Source: Pseudoduganella danionis
Lineage (GTDB): Bacteria > Pseudomonadota > Gammaproteobacteria > Burkholderiales > Burkholderiaceae_D
DNA length: 64,000 nt
Assembly: GCF_009720775.1 (NCBI RefSeq)
Contig: NZ_WNKW01000002.1
Coordinates: forward strand, 248,001-312,000
Direction of reading: 5' to 3'
Shown here: positions 18,233-26,645 of the stretch, piece by piece
Layout of the letters: every line of letters begins with the position of its first letter
Position numbering within the stretch: position 1 is the stretch's first letter
Made by a program: the position numbers and the translations under genes
The notes under the pieces: generated by a model
The model's input: the letters and a program-made list of their open reading frames with translations, nothing else
Databases searched by the model: none
What the model was told of the DNA's origin: nothing

Positions 18233-18252
18233 TTTTGTCCGCTTGGACAAAA
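18233..18252. promoter_or_regulatory. Perfect palindrome, RutR-like operator candidate
   Basis: TTTTGTCC-GCTT-GGACAAAA, 8-bp perfect arms. The core TTGTCC-N4-GGACAA matches the E. coli RutR consensus (TTGACCA-N2-TGGTCAA) at 11 of 14 defined positions. A RutR-like regulator is encoded at 40686. It could equally be the site of another dimeric repressor. Confidence 0.4.
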
Positions 18253-18404
18253 TTCATGCCATTCGGCTAATTTTGCCGCGCATTCCAAACTGCATTCCAG
18301 CACTATGGAAACGCTCTCCCAGCCCTGCTAACTGCCTGATTTTACGGCCATCCATAACTATGCATGAGGCGCGATATGTACGACAAATTCATTTTTTCTT
18401 GCTT

Positions 18405-18427
18405 ATTTATATCTTTTTGATATGAAT
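18405..18427. promoter_or_regulatory. Shared 23-bp operator, copy 2
   Basis: ATTTATAT-CTTTTTG-ATATGAAT, one mismatch from perfect symmetry. It keeps the 7-bp spacer and the T-N11-A core of copy 1 and ends 42 bp before the likely -10. Confidence 0.7.
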
Positions 18428-18447
18428 CTGTTCTGAGGAAAAGTAGA

Positions 18448-18475
18448 TTTATGACATTTTTTTCCGTGCTAGAGT
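18448..18475 (+). promoter_or_regulatory. Promoter of the second TonB receptor
   Basis: The -10 candidate TAGAGT (18470-18475) sits at the same distance from the operator as in the two sister promoters. The -35 is poor (TTTATG, 16-bp spacing), which fits dependence on an activator. Confidence 0.45.
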
Positions 18476-18528
18476 GGCTGGCAACTCGCATATCTATGCC
18501 AGTACACACACTTGAAGGAGTCCAACCG

Positions 18529-20835
18529 ATGAACAAAAAAAATAGTGTTTTCGCCGCCCGTACGCTGATCGCGCTGGCTGTGGCGAGTGCTTTCCCGCTG
18601 CACGGCGCTTACGCTGCCGAAGGCACGGACGCGGCCGACCAGGCTGCCACCAGTAGCGCAGACTCGTCCACCAAGGGCCAGCTGGAAACCGTGATCGTGA
18701 CGGCCCAGCGCCGTGCGGAAAACATCAAAGACGTGCCGATGTCGATCGCCACCCTGAAAGGCGACAAACTCGACGTGCTGACTTCGGGCGCCGCCGACAT
18801 CCGCTTCCTGGCCGGCCGTTCGCCATCGGTCAACGTGGAATCTGACTACGGCCGTACCTTCCCGCGTTTCTATATCCGCGGTCTGGGTAACACCGACTTC
18901 GACCTGAATGCTTCCCAGCCGGTCGGTCTGGTGATGGATGACATCGTGCAGGAAAACGCCATGCTGAAAGGCTTCCCGGTGTTCGACGTCGATCAGGTGG
19001 AAGTACTGCGCGGCCCACAGGGCACGCTGTTCGGCCGTAACTCGCCAGCCGGTGTGATCAAGTTCGATTCGGCCAAGCCAGTGTTCAAGCAGGAAGGCTA
19101 TCTGACGCTGGGCATCGGTAACTACTCGGCCAAGACGGCCGAAGGCGCGTTCAATATTCCTGTCAGCGATACCGTAGCACTGCGCTTCTCGGGCACCACC
19201 CAGCATCGCGACAACCGTGTACACAACACCAACCCGAATCCGAACACCGGCACCAAAGATTTCGAAGGCTACGGCGACAACGCCTTCCGCCTGCAAGCGC
19301 TGATCCAGCCGAGCAAGGATTTCAGCGCACTGCTGAACTACCATGAGCGTGACTACCATGGCAGCGCCACGCTGTTCCGCGCCAATATCATCAAGAAGGG
19401 CACCAATGATCTGGTCGACGGTTTCGATTATGGTTCCTACCCTAGCGATGGCGTCAACTACCAGCGTCTGAGCACCAAAGGCGGCAACATCCGTCTGAAA
19501 TACAATCTGGATGACATCACCCTGCACTCGATCACCGGCTACGAAACGCTGAAGTTCAACAGCCGTGCCGACGTTGATGGCGGCTTCGGTGCCTCCTACG
19601 CGCCACCTTACGGTCCGGGCTTTATTCCGTTTGCGGTTGAAACGGCTGACCTGCTGCCTAACCATAAGCAGTTCTCGCAAGAGCTGCGCGCCGAGTCCAA
19701 CTACAAGGGCCCGCTGCAATGGATAGGTGGTCTGTTCTTCTTCAACGAGAACATCCAGATCGATTCGATCAGCTTCAACACGTTTGCGCCGGGTAATCCG
19801 CAGAACCCGCAGTACGCCCAGCAATTCCAGGACGCCAAATCGTGGGCCGCTTTCGGCTCGCTGAACTACACGGTGAGCGACCAGTTCAAACTGCGCGGCG
19901 GTCTGCGCTACACCAGCGACAAAAAAGAGTTCAAGGCGATGCGCGTAGAGCCACCGAAGATCGCTGGCCCGTTCAATATCAACAATACTTCGCATAATCT
20001 GAGCTGGGATCTGAGCGGTACCTATGAACTCGATAAGAGCACCAATCTGTTCGGCCGTGTCGCTACCGGTTATCGTGCACCTTCCATGCAGGGCCGTCTG
20101 AATGGCCTGGGCGACAAGCCATCGTTCGCCGGCGCCGAGAAAGCTCTGTCGTTTGAAGCCGGTATCAAGCAGGATCTGTTTGAAAAACGCGCCCGTCTGA
20201 GTGCCTCGGTGTTCCAGTACACGGTGAAAGACAAGCAGCTGACGGCCGGTAGCGGCGGTATCAATATGAACCAGCTGATCAACGCTGACAAAGTCACCGG
20301 CCAGGGTGTGGAAGTGGACTTCCAGGCGAATCTGGGCAGCGGTTTCAGCGCCACGCTGGGCGGTAGCTACAACGATACCGAGATCAAGGACAAGAACCTG
20401 TTCGTCCAGTACTGCGGTAATCTGGGTAACACGGCGCCTAATCCTTATGGCTGCACCCCGACCAACGCGGCTGGCCCGTTCGCCGGTACTTCCAAGATCG
20501 ATGGCAACCCGCTGCCACGCGCTCCGAAGACCCAGATGAACTTCACCCTGAAGTACAGCACCGACATCGGCAACGGCGAGTTCTATGCCTACACCGACTG
20601 GACCTACCGCAGCAGCTACAACTTCTTCCTGTACGAAGCGCCTGAATACAAGGCCAAGACGCTGGTCGAAGGTGGCGCACGCGTAGGCTACAAATGGAGC
20701 AAGTATGAAGTGGCAGCGTTTGCTCGCAACATCACCGACAAACGTGTGCTGATCGGCGCGATCGACTTCGACAACCTGACCGGTATGCTGAACGAGCCAC
20801 GCACCATAGGCGCGACCTTCAAGGTCAACTTCTAA
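18529..20835 (+). CDS. TonB-dependent outer-membrane receptor, probable nucleoside uptake
   Basis: About 768 residues from ATG 18529, preceded by GAAGGAG at the right distance; upstream in-frame codons are leader. Signal peptide ends GAYAA-EG. TonB box LETVIVTAQRR, plug with VPMSIATLKG, FYIRGLGNTDFD and VEVLRGPQGTLFGRNSPAG, then a 22-strand-type barrel ending GATFKVNF with terminal Phe. This is the FecA/iron-siderophore-like sequence class that in these bacteria includes receptors for many organic substrates. Substrate inferred from context: divergent from a BMP nucleoside importer and sharing an operator with the phosphorylase operon. Confidence 0.85.
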   Translation: MNKKNSVFAARTLIALAVASAFPLHGAYAAEGTDAADQAATSSADSSTKGQLETVIVTAQRRAENIKDVPMSIATLKGDKLDVLTSGAADIRFLAGRSPSVNVESDYGRTFPRFYIRGLGNTDFDLNASQPVGLVMDDIVQENAMLKGFPVFDVDQVEVLRGPQGTLFGRNSPAGVIKFDSAKPVFKQEGYLTLGIGNYSAKTAEGAFNIPVSDTVALRFSGTTQHRDNRVHNTNPNPNTGTKDFEGYGDNAFRLQALIQPSKDFSALLNYHERDYHGSATLFRANIIKKGTNDLVDGFDYGSYPSDGVNYQRLSTKGGNIRLKYNLDDITLHSITGYETLKFNSRADVDGGFGASYAPPYGPGFIPFAVETADLLPNHKQFSQELRAESNYKGPLQWIGGLFFFNENIQIDSISFNTFAPGNPQNPQYAQQFQDAKSWAAFGSLNYTVSDQFKLRGGLRYTSDKKEFKAMRVEPPKIAGPFNINNTSHNLSWDLSGTYELDKSTNLFGRVATGYRAPSMQGRLNGLGDKPSFAGAEKALSFEAGIKQDLFEKRARLSASVFQYTVKDKQLTAGSGGINMNQLINADKVTGQGVEVDFQANLGSGFSATLGGSYNDTEIKDKNLFVQYCGNLGNTAPNPYGCTPTNAAGPFAGTSKIDGNPLPRAPKTQMNFTLKYSTDIGNGEFYAYTDWTYRSSYNFFLYEAPEYKAKTLVEGGARVGYKWSKYEVAAFARNITDKRVLIGAIDFDNLTGMLNEPRTIGATFKVNF

Positions 20836-20892
20836 GCAGACAGCGTTTTTGCAGTGCGGCTTTAAACTGGCCGCAAACTCGCTTATGCTAGC

Positions 20893-20927
20893 AATCCCCG
20901 CCCACCGCAAGGTGGCGGGGATTTTTT
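20893..20927 (+). terminator. Intrinsic terminator after the second TonB receptor
   Basis: AATCCCCGCC(c)ACC / GGTGGCGGGGATT stem with loop GCAA and a following TTTTTT. Confidence 0.88.
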
Positions 20928-20945
20928 CCATTCGGGGAGCCGCTT

Positions 20946-21653
20946 GTGCAACAAACTGTCGTCAATCTCTGGCCACTGTTAGGCGTGGCCGTCATTATTC
21001 TGGGCTTTGCCTTGCGCGCCCATCCGGTGCTGGTGGTGATTGCCGCGTGCGCGGTCACGGGGCTGGCCGCAGCCATGCCGGTACACCAGTTGCTGGAGAC
21101 GCTGGGCAAAGCCTTCGTCAAGACGCGCAACCTGCCGCTGATCCTGCTGCTGCCGCTGGCCGCCATCGGCCTGCTCGAGCGCTACGGTCTGAAAGAACAT
21201 GCGCAGGCGTCGATAGCCCGCATCCGTTCCGCCACCACGGGCCGTCTGCTGATCGTGTATCTGGCGATCCGCGAACTCAGTGCGGCCTTCGGCCTGACCA
21301 GCCTCGGTGGCCATCCGAATATGGTGCGCCCGCTGGTAGCACCGATGGCGCAGGGCGCGGCCGAAGTGCGCTATCCGGCGCTGACGGACGAACTGCGGCA
21401 CCGCATCCGCGCCATGGCAGCAGCCACCGATAACGTCGGCCTGTTCTTCGGCGAAGACGTGTTCGTGGCGTTTGGCGCCATCGTGCTGATGCAGACCATC
21501 CTGCGCGGCGAAGGGCTGGAAGTCGATCCGCTGCACATCGCCATGTGGGGCATACCGACAGCGATTACGGCCTTCCTGATCCACTCGTGGCGGCTGCACC
21601 GGCTCGATGCAGAAATTGCCCGTGCCATGCAGCGCGGGGAGGGCCAGCCATGA
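20946..21653 (+). CDS. DUF969-family membrane protein, 5-oxoproline transporter subunit
   Basis: A 235-residue inner-membrane protein starting with GTG (MQQTVVNLWPLLG). Several hydrophobic segments, with conserved GLTSLGGHPNMVRPLVAPMAQGAAE and ATDNVGLFFGEDVF. DUF969 and DUF979 proteins are always paired and are annotated as the two subunits of a 5-oxoproline (pyroglutamate) transporter. That assignment is supported here by the pyroglutamyl-peptidase gene two positions downstream. The stop overlaps the DUF979 start by 4 bp. The gene begins only 19 bp after the terminator of the TonB gene, so its promoter must lie close by or transcription must read through. Confidence 0.85.
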   Translation: MQQTVVNLWPLLGVAVIILGFALRAHPVLVVIAACAVTGLAAAMPVHQLLETLGKAFVKTRNLPLILLLPLAAIGLLERYGLKEHAQASIARIRSATTGRLLIVYLAIRELSAAFGLTSLGGHPNMVRPLVAPMAQGAAEVRYPALTDELRHRIRAMAAATDNVGLFFGEDVFVAFGAIVLMQTILRGEGLEVDPLHIAMWGIPTAITAFLIHSWRLHRLDAEIARAMQRGEGQP

Positions 21654-22606
21654 TCGTCAAACTCGACTGGTTCATTGTTATCGTCGGCCTGTTGCTGCTG
21701 TCGGCCGCAGTGATGGCGCTGCTCGACCGCGATAATCCCAAGCGCTACAGCAGCGCGCTGTTTTGGGTGCTGTATGCGGCCATCTATCTGGCCGGCGAGC
21801 AGATCCCGCCTGCCGTGTCGGGCCTGATGATGGTGCTGATGGCACTGCTGGCCGGTTTCGGCGGCGTGGCGCTGGGGCGCCATACGGAACGTACTGCGGA
21901 ACAGCGCAAGGACAGCGCGCAGCGGCTAGGGCATCGCCTGCTGATACCGGCGCTGCTGATCCCCATCACCACCATGATAGGTTCCACGCTGCTCAAAGAT
22001 GTGCAGATAGCCGGCGCGCTGCTGCTCGATCCGAAAAACCTCACGCTGGTCAGCCTCGGTTGCGGCTCGCTGCTGGCGGTGGCCACCGCATGCTGGCTGA
22101 CCCGCGCCACACCGCTGCAGGCGCTGCGCGAATCGCGCCGTCTGATGGACCATCTGGGCTGGGCGCTGGTGCTGCCGCATATGCTGGCGGTACTGGGCCT
22201 GCTGTTTACCGAGGCGGGCATGGGCAAGGCAGTGGCGCACGTGGTCACTTCCTACATCAACCTGGATATCCGGCTGGTGGCCGTGGCCGTGTATTGCATA
22301 GGCATGGCGCTGTTTACCATCATCATGGGTAATGGCTTTGCCGCCTTCCCCGTGATTGCGGGCGGTGTCGGCATCCCCGTGCTGGTGGGTGTGTATCACG
22401 CCAATCCGGCCGTGATGGCGGCCATCGGCATGTTCAGCGCTTACTGCGGCACGTTGATGACGCCGATGGCGGCCAACTTCAACATCGTGCCGGCCGCGCT
22501 GCTGGAGCTGCCTGACAAGAATGCCGTGATCCGTGCCCAGATAGGCACGGCGCTGCCTCTATTGCTTGCAAATATTGCACTTCTTTATTTTCTGATGAAT
22601 CTCTGA
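21650..22606 (+). CDS. DUF979-family membrane protein, 5-oxoproline transporter subunit
   Basis: A 318-residue polytopic membrane protein, start ATG 21650 with GGGGAGGG upstream and a 4-bp overlap with the DUF969 gene. About eight membrane segments; conserved LVSLGCGSLLA, IIMGNGFAAFPVIAGGVGIPVL and YCGTLMTPMAANFNIVPAALLEL. Pairs with DUF969. The likely role is moving 5-oxoproline across the inner membrane. No 5-oxoprolinase (pxpABC) gene is present in the window. Confidence 0.85.
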   Translation: MIVKLDWFIVIVGLLLLSAAVMALLDRDNPKRYSSALFWVLYAAIYLAGEQIPPAVSGLMMVLMALLAGFGGVALGRHTERTAEQRKDSAQRLGHRLLIPALLIPITTMIGSTLLKDVQIAGALLLDPKNLTLVSLGCGSLLAVATACWLTRATPLQALRESRRLMDHLGWALVLPHMLAVLGLLFTEAGMGKAVAHVVTSYINLDIRLVAVAVYCIGMALFTIIMGNGFAAFPVIAGGVGIPVLVGVYHANPAVMAAIGMFSAYCGTLMTPMAANFNIVPAALLELPDKNAVIRAQIGTALPLLLANIALLYFLMNL

Positions 22607-22693
22607 ACCTGACCGGATTAGAGTAGAGTAGCGCAGCATTGGGCTAGTGCTGCACAGGTCAGTAACGTCCCGCTATTCGCGGAGTTGAGCAAG

Positions 22694-23344
22694 ATGGAAA
22701 AAATCATATTGTTGACGGGCTTCGAGCCGTTCAATCAGGAGAAAATCAATCCCTCGTGGGAAGCCGTGCGGGCTTTGCAGGGCTGGCGTGAAGGCGACTT
22801 CGTCGTGCATGCGCGCCAGCTGCCTTGCGTGTTCGGCAGTTCGGCGCGCATGCTGCATCACGCCATCGAGGAGCTGCAGCCCAGTGTGGTGATCGGTGTG
22901 GGGCAGGCCGGTGGCCGTGTTGATATGTCGGTGGAGCGCATCGCCATCAACATCGACGATGCACCGATAGCCGATAACAAAAATCGCCAGATAGTCGATC
23001 AACCCATCGTCAAGGCCGGTCCGGCAGCCTATTTTTCTACCCTGCCTATCAAGGCCATCGTGCATGCGATCCGCGAAGCGGGGCTGCCTTCATCCGTGTC
23101 GCATACGGCGGGCACCTATGTGTGCAACCATGTGTTCTATAGTCTGATGCATCAGGCGCATGAATGGGGCACCACCATGCGCGCCGGTTTCATCCACATT
23201 CCCTATCTGCCGCAGCAGGCGGCGGCCCATCCGGGTGCTGCCAGCATGAAGCTGGACGACATGGTAGAAGGCTTGCGCATTGCCGTGCGCACCACGCTGG
23301 CCTACGACGTCGACATGCGCGAGGCGGGCGGCGTAACCCACTAG
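22694..23344 (+). CDS. pcp: Pyroglutamyl-peptidase I (pyrrolidone-carboxylate peptidase)
   Basis: A 216-residue cysteine peptidase releasing N-terminal 5-oxoproline from peptides. Start ATG 22694 with GGAG 9 bp upstream gives MEKIILLTGFEPFN, the typical N-terminus; a TTG at 22685 is less likely. Catalytic triad regions are visible: Glu in VERIAINIDD, Cys in AGTYVCNHVFY, His in FIHIPYLPQQ. Length matches the family (about 215). It follows the DUF979 gene by 87 bp, including a GCAGCATT/AGTGCTGC hairpin (22633-22653). It stands apart from the nucleoside theme of the window. Confidence 0.93.
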   Translation: MEKIILLTGFEPFNQEKINPSWEAVRALQGWREGDFVVHARQLPCVFGSSARMLHHAIEELQPSVVIGVGQAGGRVDMSVERIAINIDDAPIADNKNRQIVDQPIVKAGPAAYFSTLPIKAIVHAIREAGLPSSVSHTAGTYVCNHVFYSLMHQAHEWGTTMRAGFIHIPYLPQQAAAHPGAASMKLDDMVEGLRIAVRTTLAYDVDMREAGGVTH

Positions 23345-23386
23345 GCCGTGATGCGGCGCCTGCCTTGCGAGCGCGGCGCGCTGCAA

Positions 23387-24289
23387 TCAGGCGGCCGGCG
23401 GATTGAGGATGTTGAGGAAAGCCCGCACCACGGGCGCATCGTCGAGCGTGGTGTAGGTGATATATAGATTGGCCGAAGGCGGGTTGCTGCGGATCGGTAC
23501 GAACACCACGCCGGGCCAGCCTATGCGGCTGGTGGTTTCCGGCATCAGCGCCACGCCCAGCCCAGCGCCCACCATGGCCAGCAGGGTTTGCGGTTCGGTG
23601 GCTTCCTGAAAAATGGTCGGCTGGAAGCCAGCCTTGACGCAGCACTGGATCAGATAGCGCGGGAACGATGACTTGTCGAGCGCCAGAGTCAGCATGGGTT
23701 CTTCGGCAATATCACTGAGTTCGATGGCTTCTTCCTTGGCCAGCGGGTGGTGCTCGTTGATGGCCACGCACACGTCTTCACGGAAGCACAGTTCCTGGCG
23801 CAGATTGTCGCGCTTCAGATCTTCTTCATCAAGGCGAGGTTCGCGCCAGAAACCCACGTCCACCTGCTTGGCGCGCAGCGCTTCGTACTGCAGCGTAGGG
23901 CCCAGTTCATGGATGGTCCACGTCACGCGCGGATACTTGGTCTGGAATTCTTCCAGCAGGCTAGGTATCGGTCCCCACATGGCGGAACCGACGATGCCCA
24001 CGCGTAGCCGGCCCACTTCGCCGCGGTCGATCTGACGTATGGTGTCCACCGTCATGCGCATCTTGGCCAGCAGGTCGGTGGCTTCCTGCATCAGTGCCTT
24101 GCCGGCCACCGTCAGTTCGAAGGTGCGGGTGGTGCGGGCGAACAGTTTGACTCCCAGTTCGCTCTCCAGCTTCATGATCTGCTGGCTCAGCGGTGGCTGC
24201 GAAATGTGCAGCCGTTCGGCGGCGCGGCTGAAGCTTTTTTCTTCTGCCACGGCGAGGAAATACTTGAGTTGTTTCAGATCGATAGACAT
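23387..24289 (-). CDS. LysR-family regulator encoded with psuK-psuG
   Basis: A 300-residue regulator: N-terminal winged helix (LKQLKYFLAVAEEKSFSRAAERLHISQPPLSQQI) and a two-lobe effector domain (about 90-300). Its ATG is 16 bp after the psuG stop, so psuK-psuG-lysR form one minus-strand unit divergent from the purine nucleoside phosphorylase operon. This makes it the best candidate to bind the T-N11-A operator (23 bp) found upstream of that operon and of both TonB receptor genes. The effector may be a nucleoside or a sugar phosphate; this is inference. Confidence 0.9.
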   Translation of the reverse strand: MSIDLKQLKYFLAVAEEKSFSRAAERLHISQPPLSQQIMKLESELGVKLFARTTRTFELTVAGKALMQEATDLLAKMRMTVDTIRQIDRGEVGRLRVGIVGSAMWGPIPSLLEEFQTKYPRVTWTIHELGPTLQYEALRAKQVDVGFWREPRLDEEDLKRDNLRQELCFREDVCVAINEHHPLAKEEAIELSDIAEEPMLTLALDKSSFPRYLIQCCVKAGFQPTIFQEATEPQTLLAMVGAGLGVALMPETTSRIGWPGVVFVPIRSNPPSANLYITYTTLDDAPVVRAFLNILNPPAA

Positions 24290-24305
24290 AGGGAGCTAGC
24301 CTGCT

Positions 24306-25223
24306 TCAGTTCTGGTGCGCGTGCATGGCCAGTGCCAGTGCGGCGCCGCAGCGCGCATTGTTCTTGACCAGTGCAATGTTGGTAGCGAGGCTGCGGCCAT
24401 CGGTGAGCTGCTTGATGCGGCTAAGCAGGAAAGGCGTGACCTGTTTGCCCGTAATGCCTTGTGTATCGGCTTCCTGCAGTGCCTGTTCCGTGATCGCGTC
24501 GATCTCCGCCTTCGGCATGGCTTCGGCCGCCGGGACGGGATTGCTGACCACCACGCCGCCCTTCAGGCCCAGTTGCCATTTGGTGTGGATGAAGGCTGCC
24601 TGTTCGGCTGGCGTATCGAGCTGGAAGTCGGCATTGAAGCCGCTCTCGCGTGTGAAGAAAGCAGGGAAGCCGCGCTGGCCTACGCTCACCACAGGCACGC
24701 CATAGGTTTCCAGATATTCCAGCGTGAGGCCGATATCGAGGATGGATTTGACGCCGGCGCACACTACGGCGACCGAAGTGTGGGCCAGTTCCTGCAGGTC
24801 GGCCGAAATGTCGAAGCTGGTTTCGGCGCCGCGGTGTACGCCGCCTATACCGCCCGTGACGAACACGCTGATGCCGGCCAGTTCGGCGCAGATCATGGTG
24901 GCGGCCACCGTGGTGGCGCCCAGCTTGCGCTGTGCCAGCACGAAGGGCAGGTCGCGCCGGCTGACTTTCATGGCGTCCGGCGAAGTGCCCAGCAGTTCCA
25001 GTTGCTGCTCATTCAAGCCTATGCAGATCTTGCCGTCCATGATGGCGATGGTGGCTGGCACGGCGCCTGCATCGCGGATGATCTGTTCCACTTCGCGTGC
25101 CATCTGCACGTTCTGCGGATAGGGCATGCCGTGCGAAATGATGGTCGATTCCAGTGCCACGATGGCTTTGCCGGCGGCGCGGGCGGCGGCGACTTCCGGC
25201 GAATAGAGGAGAAATTGCTGCAT
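24306..25223 (-). CDS. psuG: Pseudouridine-5'-phosphate glycosidase
   Basis: A 305-residue enzyme that cleaves the C-C bond of pseudouridine 5'-phosphate to uracil and ribose 5-phosphate. Start set at ATG 25223 by AAGGAA upstream; the longer frame has an unrelated N-terminus. Conserved [16 protein letters not shown] at the N-terminus, [28 protein letters not shown] split around the active site, [14 protein letters not shown] and [20 protein letters not shown], which holds the catalytic Lys region. It lies 10 bp after the kinase gene. The uracil product would enter the reductive pyrimidine operon at 43-54 kb. Confidence 0.95.
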   Translation of the reverse strand: MQQFLLYSPEVAAARAAGKAIVALESTIISHGMPYPQNVQMAREVEQIIRDAGAVPATIAIMDGKICIGLNEQQLELLGTSPDAMKVSRRDLPFVLAQRKLGATTVAATMICAELAGISVFVTGGIGGVHRGAETSFDISADLQELAHTSVAVVCAGVKSILDIGLTLEYLETYGVPVVSVGQRGFPAFFTRESGFNADFQLDTPAEQAAFIHTKWQLGLKGGVVVSNPVPAAEAMPKAEIDAITEQALQEADTQGITGKQVTPFLLSRIKQLTDGRSLATNIALVKNNARCGAALALAMHAHQN

Positions 25224-25233
25224 GGGGTATTCC

Positions 25234-26382
25234 TTAGGATTTCGGGCTAGATGGGAAAAGCGGCGGATGGTAATCGGCCGACAGATCGAAGTCGTGAATT
25301 TCATCGAGGATGTCGGCGGCCAGCATGGGCGATACCGTATCCTGGGTTTCCAGCGTCATGGCGGCCACTTTGAGGCCACGGCGGCAGGCCAGCGTCAGAT
25401 CTTGGCTGCCCTGGTACAGCGACCAGCAGACGGCAGCCGAAAACGCATCACCGGCGCCCGTCACATCCACGACTTCCACCTGATGGGCCGGCAGCCAGAC
25501 CAGCTCCGTGCCGCGCGTGTGATAGACGCCGTGGCTGCCGCAGGTGACGATCAGATCCTGCGCGCCTTCGGCCTGCACGCTCTGGCAGGCGGCGCGCACA
25601 TCGGCTTCCGTGGGCAGGGCGCGGCCGACGCGGGTCTCCAGTTCGCCGCGGTTGAGGATCAGCACGCGCAAGCCGCGCAGATCTGCCGGCAAGTGGCTCA
25701 TCTTGGGCTGCGAGACGGCAATCACGATCAGCGGGACATTGTCGGCGCGCGCGCTTTCCAGCAGCAGGGCCACGCTGGCATGCGGCAGGTTGAGGTCCAC
25801 CACGGTCATCGCAGCGGAAGCGCGCAGCGGCTGGCGGCTGGTCAGGAATTCCGGCGTAATATGGTCGTACAGCGCCATATCGGCCAGTGCCAGTACCAGT
25901 TCGCCACGTTCGTCGAGTATCGCCGTGTAGGTGCCGCTGGCCGTGTCGGGCAGTTTCAGGCTGCCACGTGTATCGATGCCGGCGCGCTCGGCCTGATCCT
26001 GCAGGGTGCGGCCGGCCGCATCATCGCCAAAGGCGGTGAGCAGGGCAGCCGGCAGGTTGAGGCGGGCCAGATTTTCCGAAATATTGCGCGCCACGCCGCC
26101 ATGCACTTCTTCCGCCGTGGCCGGATTGGAAGTGCCATGCTGCAGTGGCGCGATGCTGCGCAGCTTGCGGTCCAGATTGGCAGCGCCTATACATAGTACA
26201 GGGCGCTTATCGGGTAACACATAGGCGCGCCCCAGCAGGCGGCGTTCGCGGATCAGGCTGGCGATGTGGCCAGCTACGGCCGAACGTGACAGGCGCAGCT
26301 CCACTGCCAGATCCTGCTGCGAAATGAAGGGATTAGCGCGGATCAGTTGATATAGCTGATCTTTTTTAGAGGCGTCGGACAT
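25234..26382 (-). CDS. psuK: PfkB-family kinase with N-terminal winged helix, probable pseudouridine kinase
   Basis: A 382-residue kinase expected to phosphorylate pseudouridine. Residues 1-65 form a winged helix-turn-helix ([22 protein letters not shown]). The ribokinase-like domain follows, with [23 protein letters not shown] and the C-terminal signature [12 protein letters not shown] containing the catalytic Asp. Start ATG 26382 gives a family-like N-terminus; a TTG at 26436 is possible. The helix-turn-helix plus PfkB layout resembles E. coli YeiI more than the shorter PsuK, so specificity rests mainly on the adjacent psuG. The DNA-binding domain suggests the enzyme could control its own promoter. 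Confidence 0.85.
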   Translation of the reverse strand: MSDASKKDQLYQLIRANPFISQQDLAVELRLSRSAVAGHIASLIRERRLLGRAYVLPDKRPVLCIGAANLDRKLRSIAPLQHGTSNPATAEEVHGGVARNISENLARLNLPAALLTAFGDDAAGRTLQDQAERAGIDTRGSLKLPDTASGTYTAILDERGELVLALADMALYDHITPEFLTSRQPLRASAAMTVVDLNLPHASVALLLESARADNVPLIVIAVSQPKMSHLPADLRGLRVLILNRGELETRVGRALPTEADVRAACQSVQAEGAQDLIVTCGSHGVYHTRGTELVWLPAHQVEVVDVTGAGDAFSAAVCWSLYQGSQDLTLACRRGLKVAAMTLETQDTVSPMLAADILDEIHDFDLSADYHPPLFPSSPKS

Positions 26383-26430
26383 GGCGGTGCAGGCTAGGGC
26401 AGGAAATGAAACGGCGGATTTCGGTCGAAT

Positions 26431-26462
26431 AAACAATTGTCTGCGAGTTTAAACATTTGTTT
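26431..26462. promoter_or_regulatory. Inverted repeat upstream of psuK
   Basis: AAACAATTGT, 12-nt spacer, ACATTTGTTT: 10-bp arms with one mismatch. A perfect 8-bp palindrome GTTTAAAC (26447-26454) lies within. It is 49 bp upstream of the psuK ATG and could be the operator for PsuK's own winged helix or another regulator. Confidence 0.45.
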
Positions 26463-26516
26463 GTGCGGCGTCAATCCCGCTTGCTGGCGTCAATACTGAT
26501 CCACATAATACTCCTG

Positions 26517-26539
26517 ATTTATATCTGTTTCGTATAAAT
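26517..26539. promoter_or_regulatory. Shared 23-bp operator, copy 3
   Basis: ATTTATAT-CTGTTTC-GTATAAAT, one mismatch from perfect symmetry, same 7-bp spacer as copies 1 and 2. It ends 42 bp before the -10 of the phosphorylase operon and lies in the intergenic region divergent from psuK-psuG-lysR. Confidence 0.72.
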
Positions 26540-26557
26540 GTGCAAGAAAAATGGTAT

Positions 26558-26587
26558 TTGCCATACATATGGCCGATGATGCATAGT
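26558..26587 (+). promoter_or_regulatory. Promoter of the nucleoside salvage operon
   Basis: TTGCCA, 18-bp spacer, CATAGT. Nearly the same block as the promoter of the first TonB receptor and at the same distance from the operator. Predicted start near 26594, leader about 52 nt. Confidence 0.65.
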
Positions 26588-26645
26588 GTCGGCTTCAGTC
26601 CCATGCTGTGCCCCGCGCGGGCTTCCCTAAAACTAGAGGATCTTC

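Larger units (their letters stand above)
17950..18528. promoter_or_regulatory. Divergent regulatory region between nucleoside importer and second TonB receptor
   Basis: About 580 bp without a convincing gene. It contains a perfect palindrome TTTTGTCC-N4-GGACAAAA (18233-18252), an A/T-rich stretch around 18208-18232, a copy of the 23-bp shared operator (18405-18427) and the TonB gene promoter. The promoter for the importer on the minus strand is probably in the A/T-rich 17970-18000 stretch (TATACA on that strand), but no good -35 was seen. Confidence 0.55.

Noticed and set aside
18469-20931. Open frame of about 820 codons antisense to the second TonB receptor gene
   Set aside because: Same cause: lack of stop codons opposite a biased gene. 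No signal, motif or ribosome site supports it.
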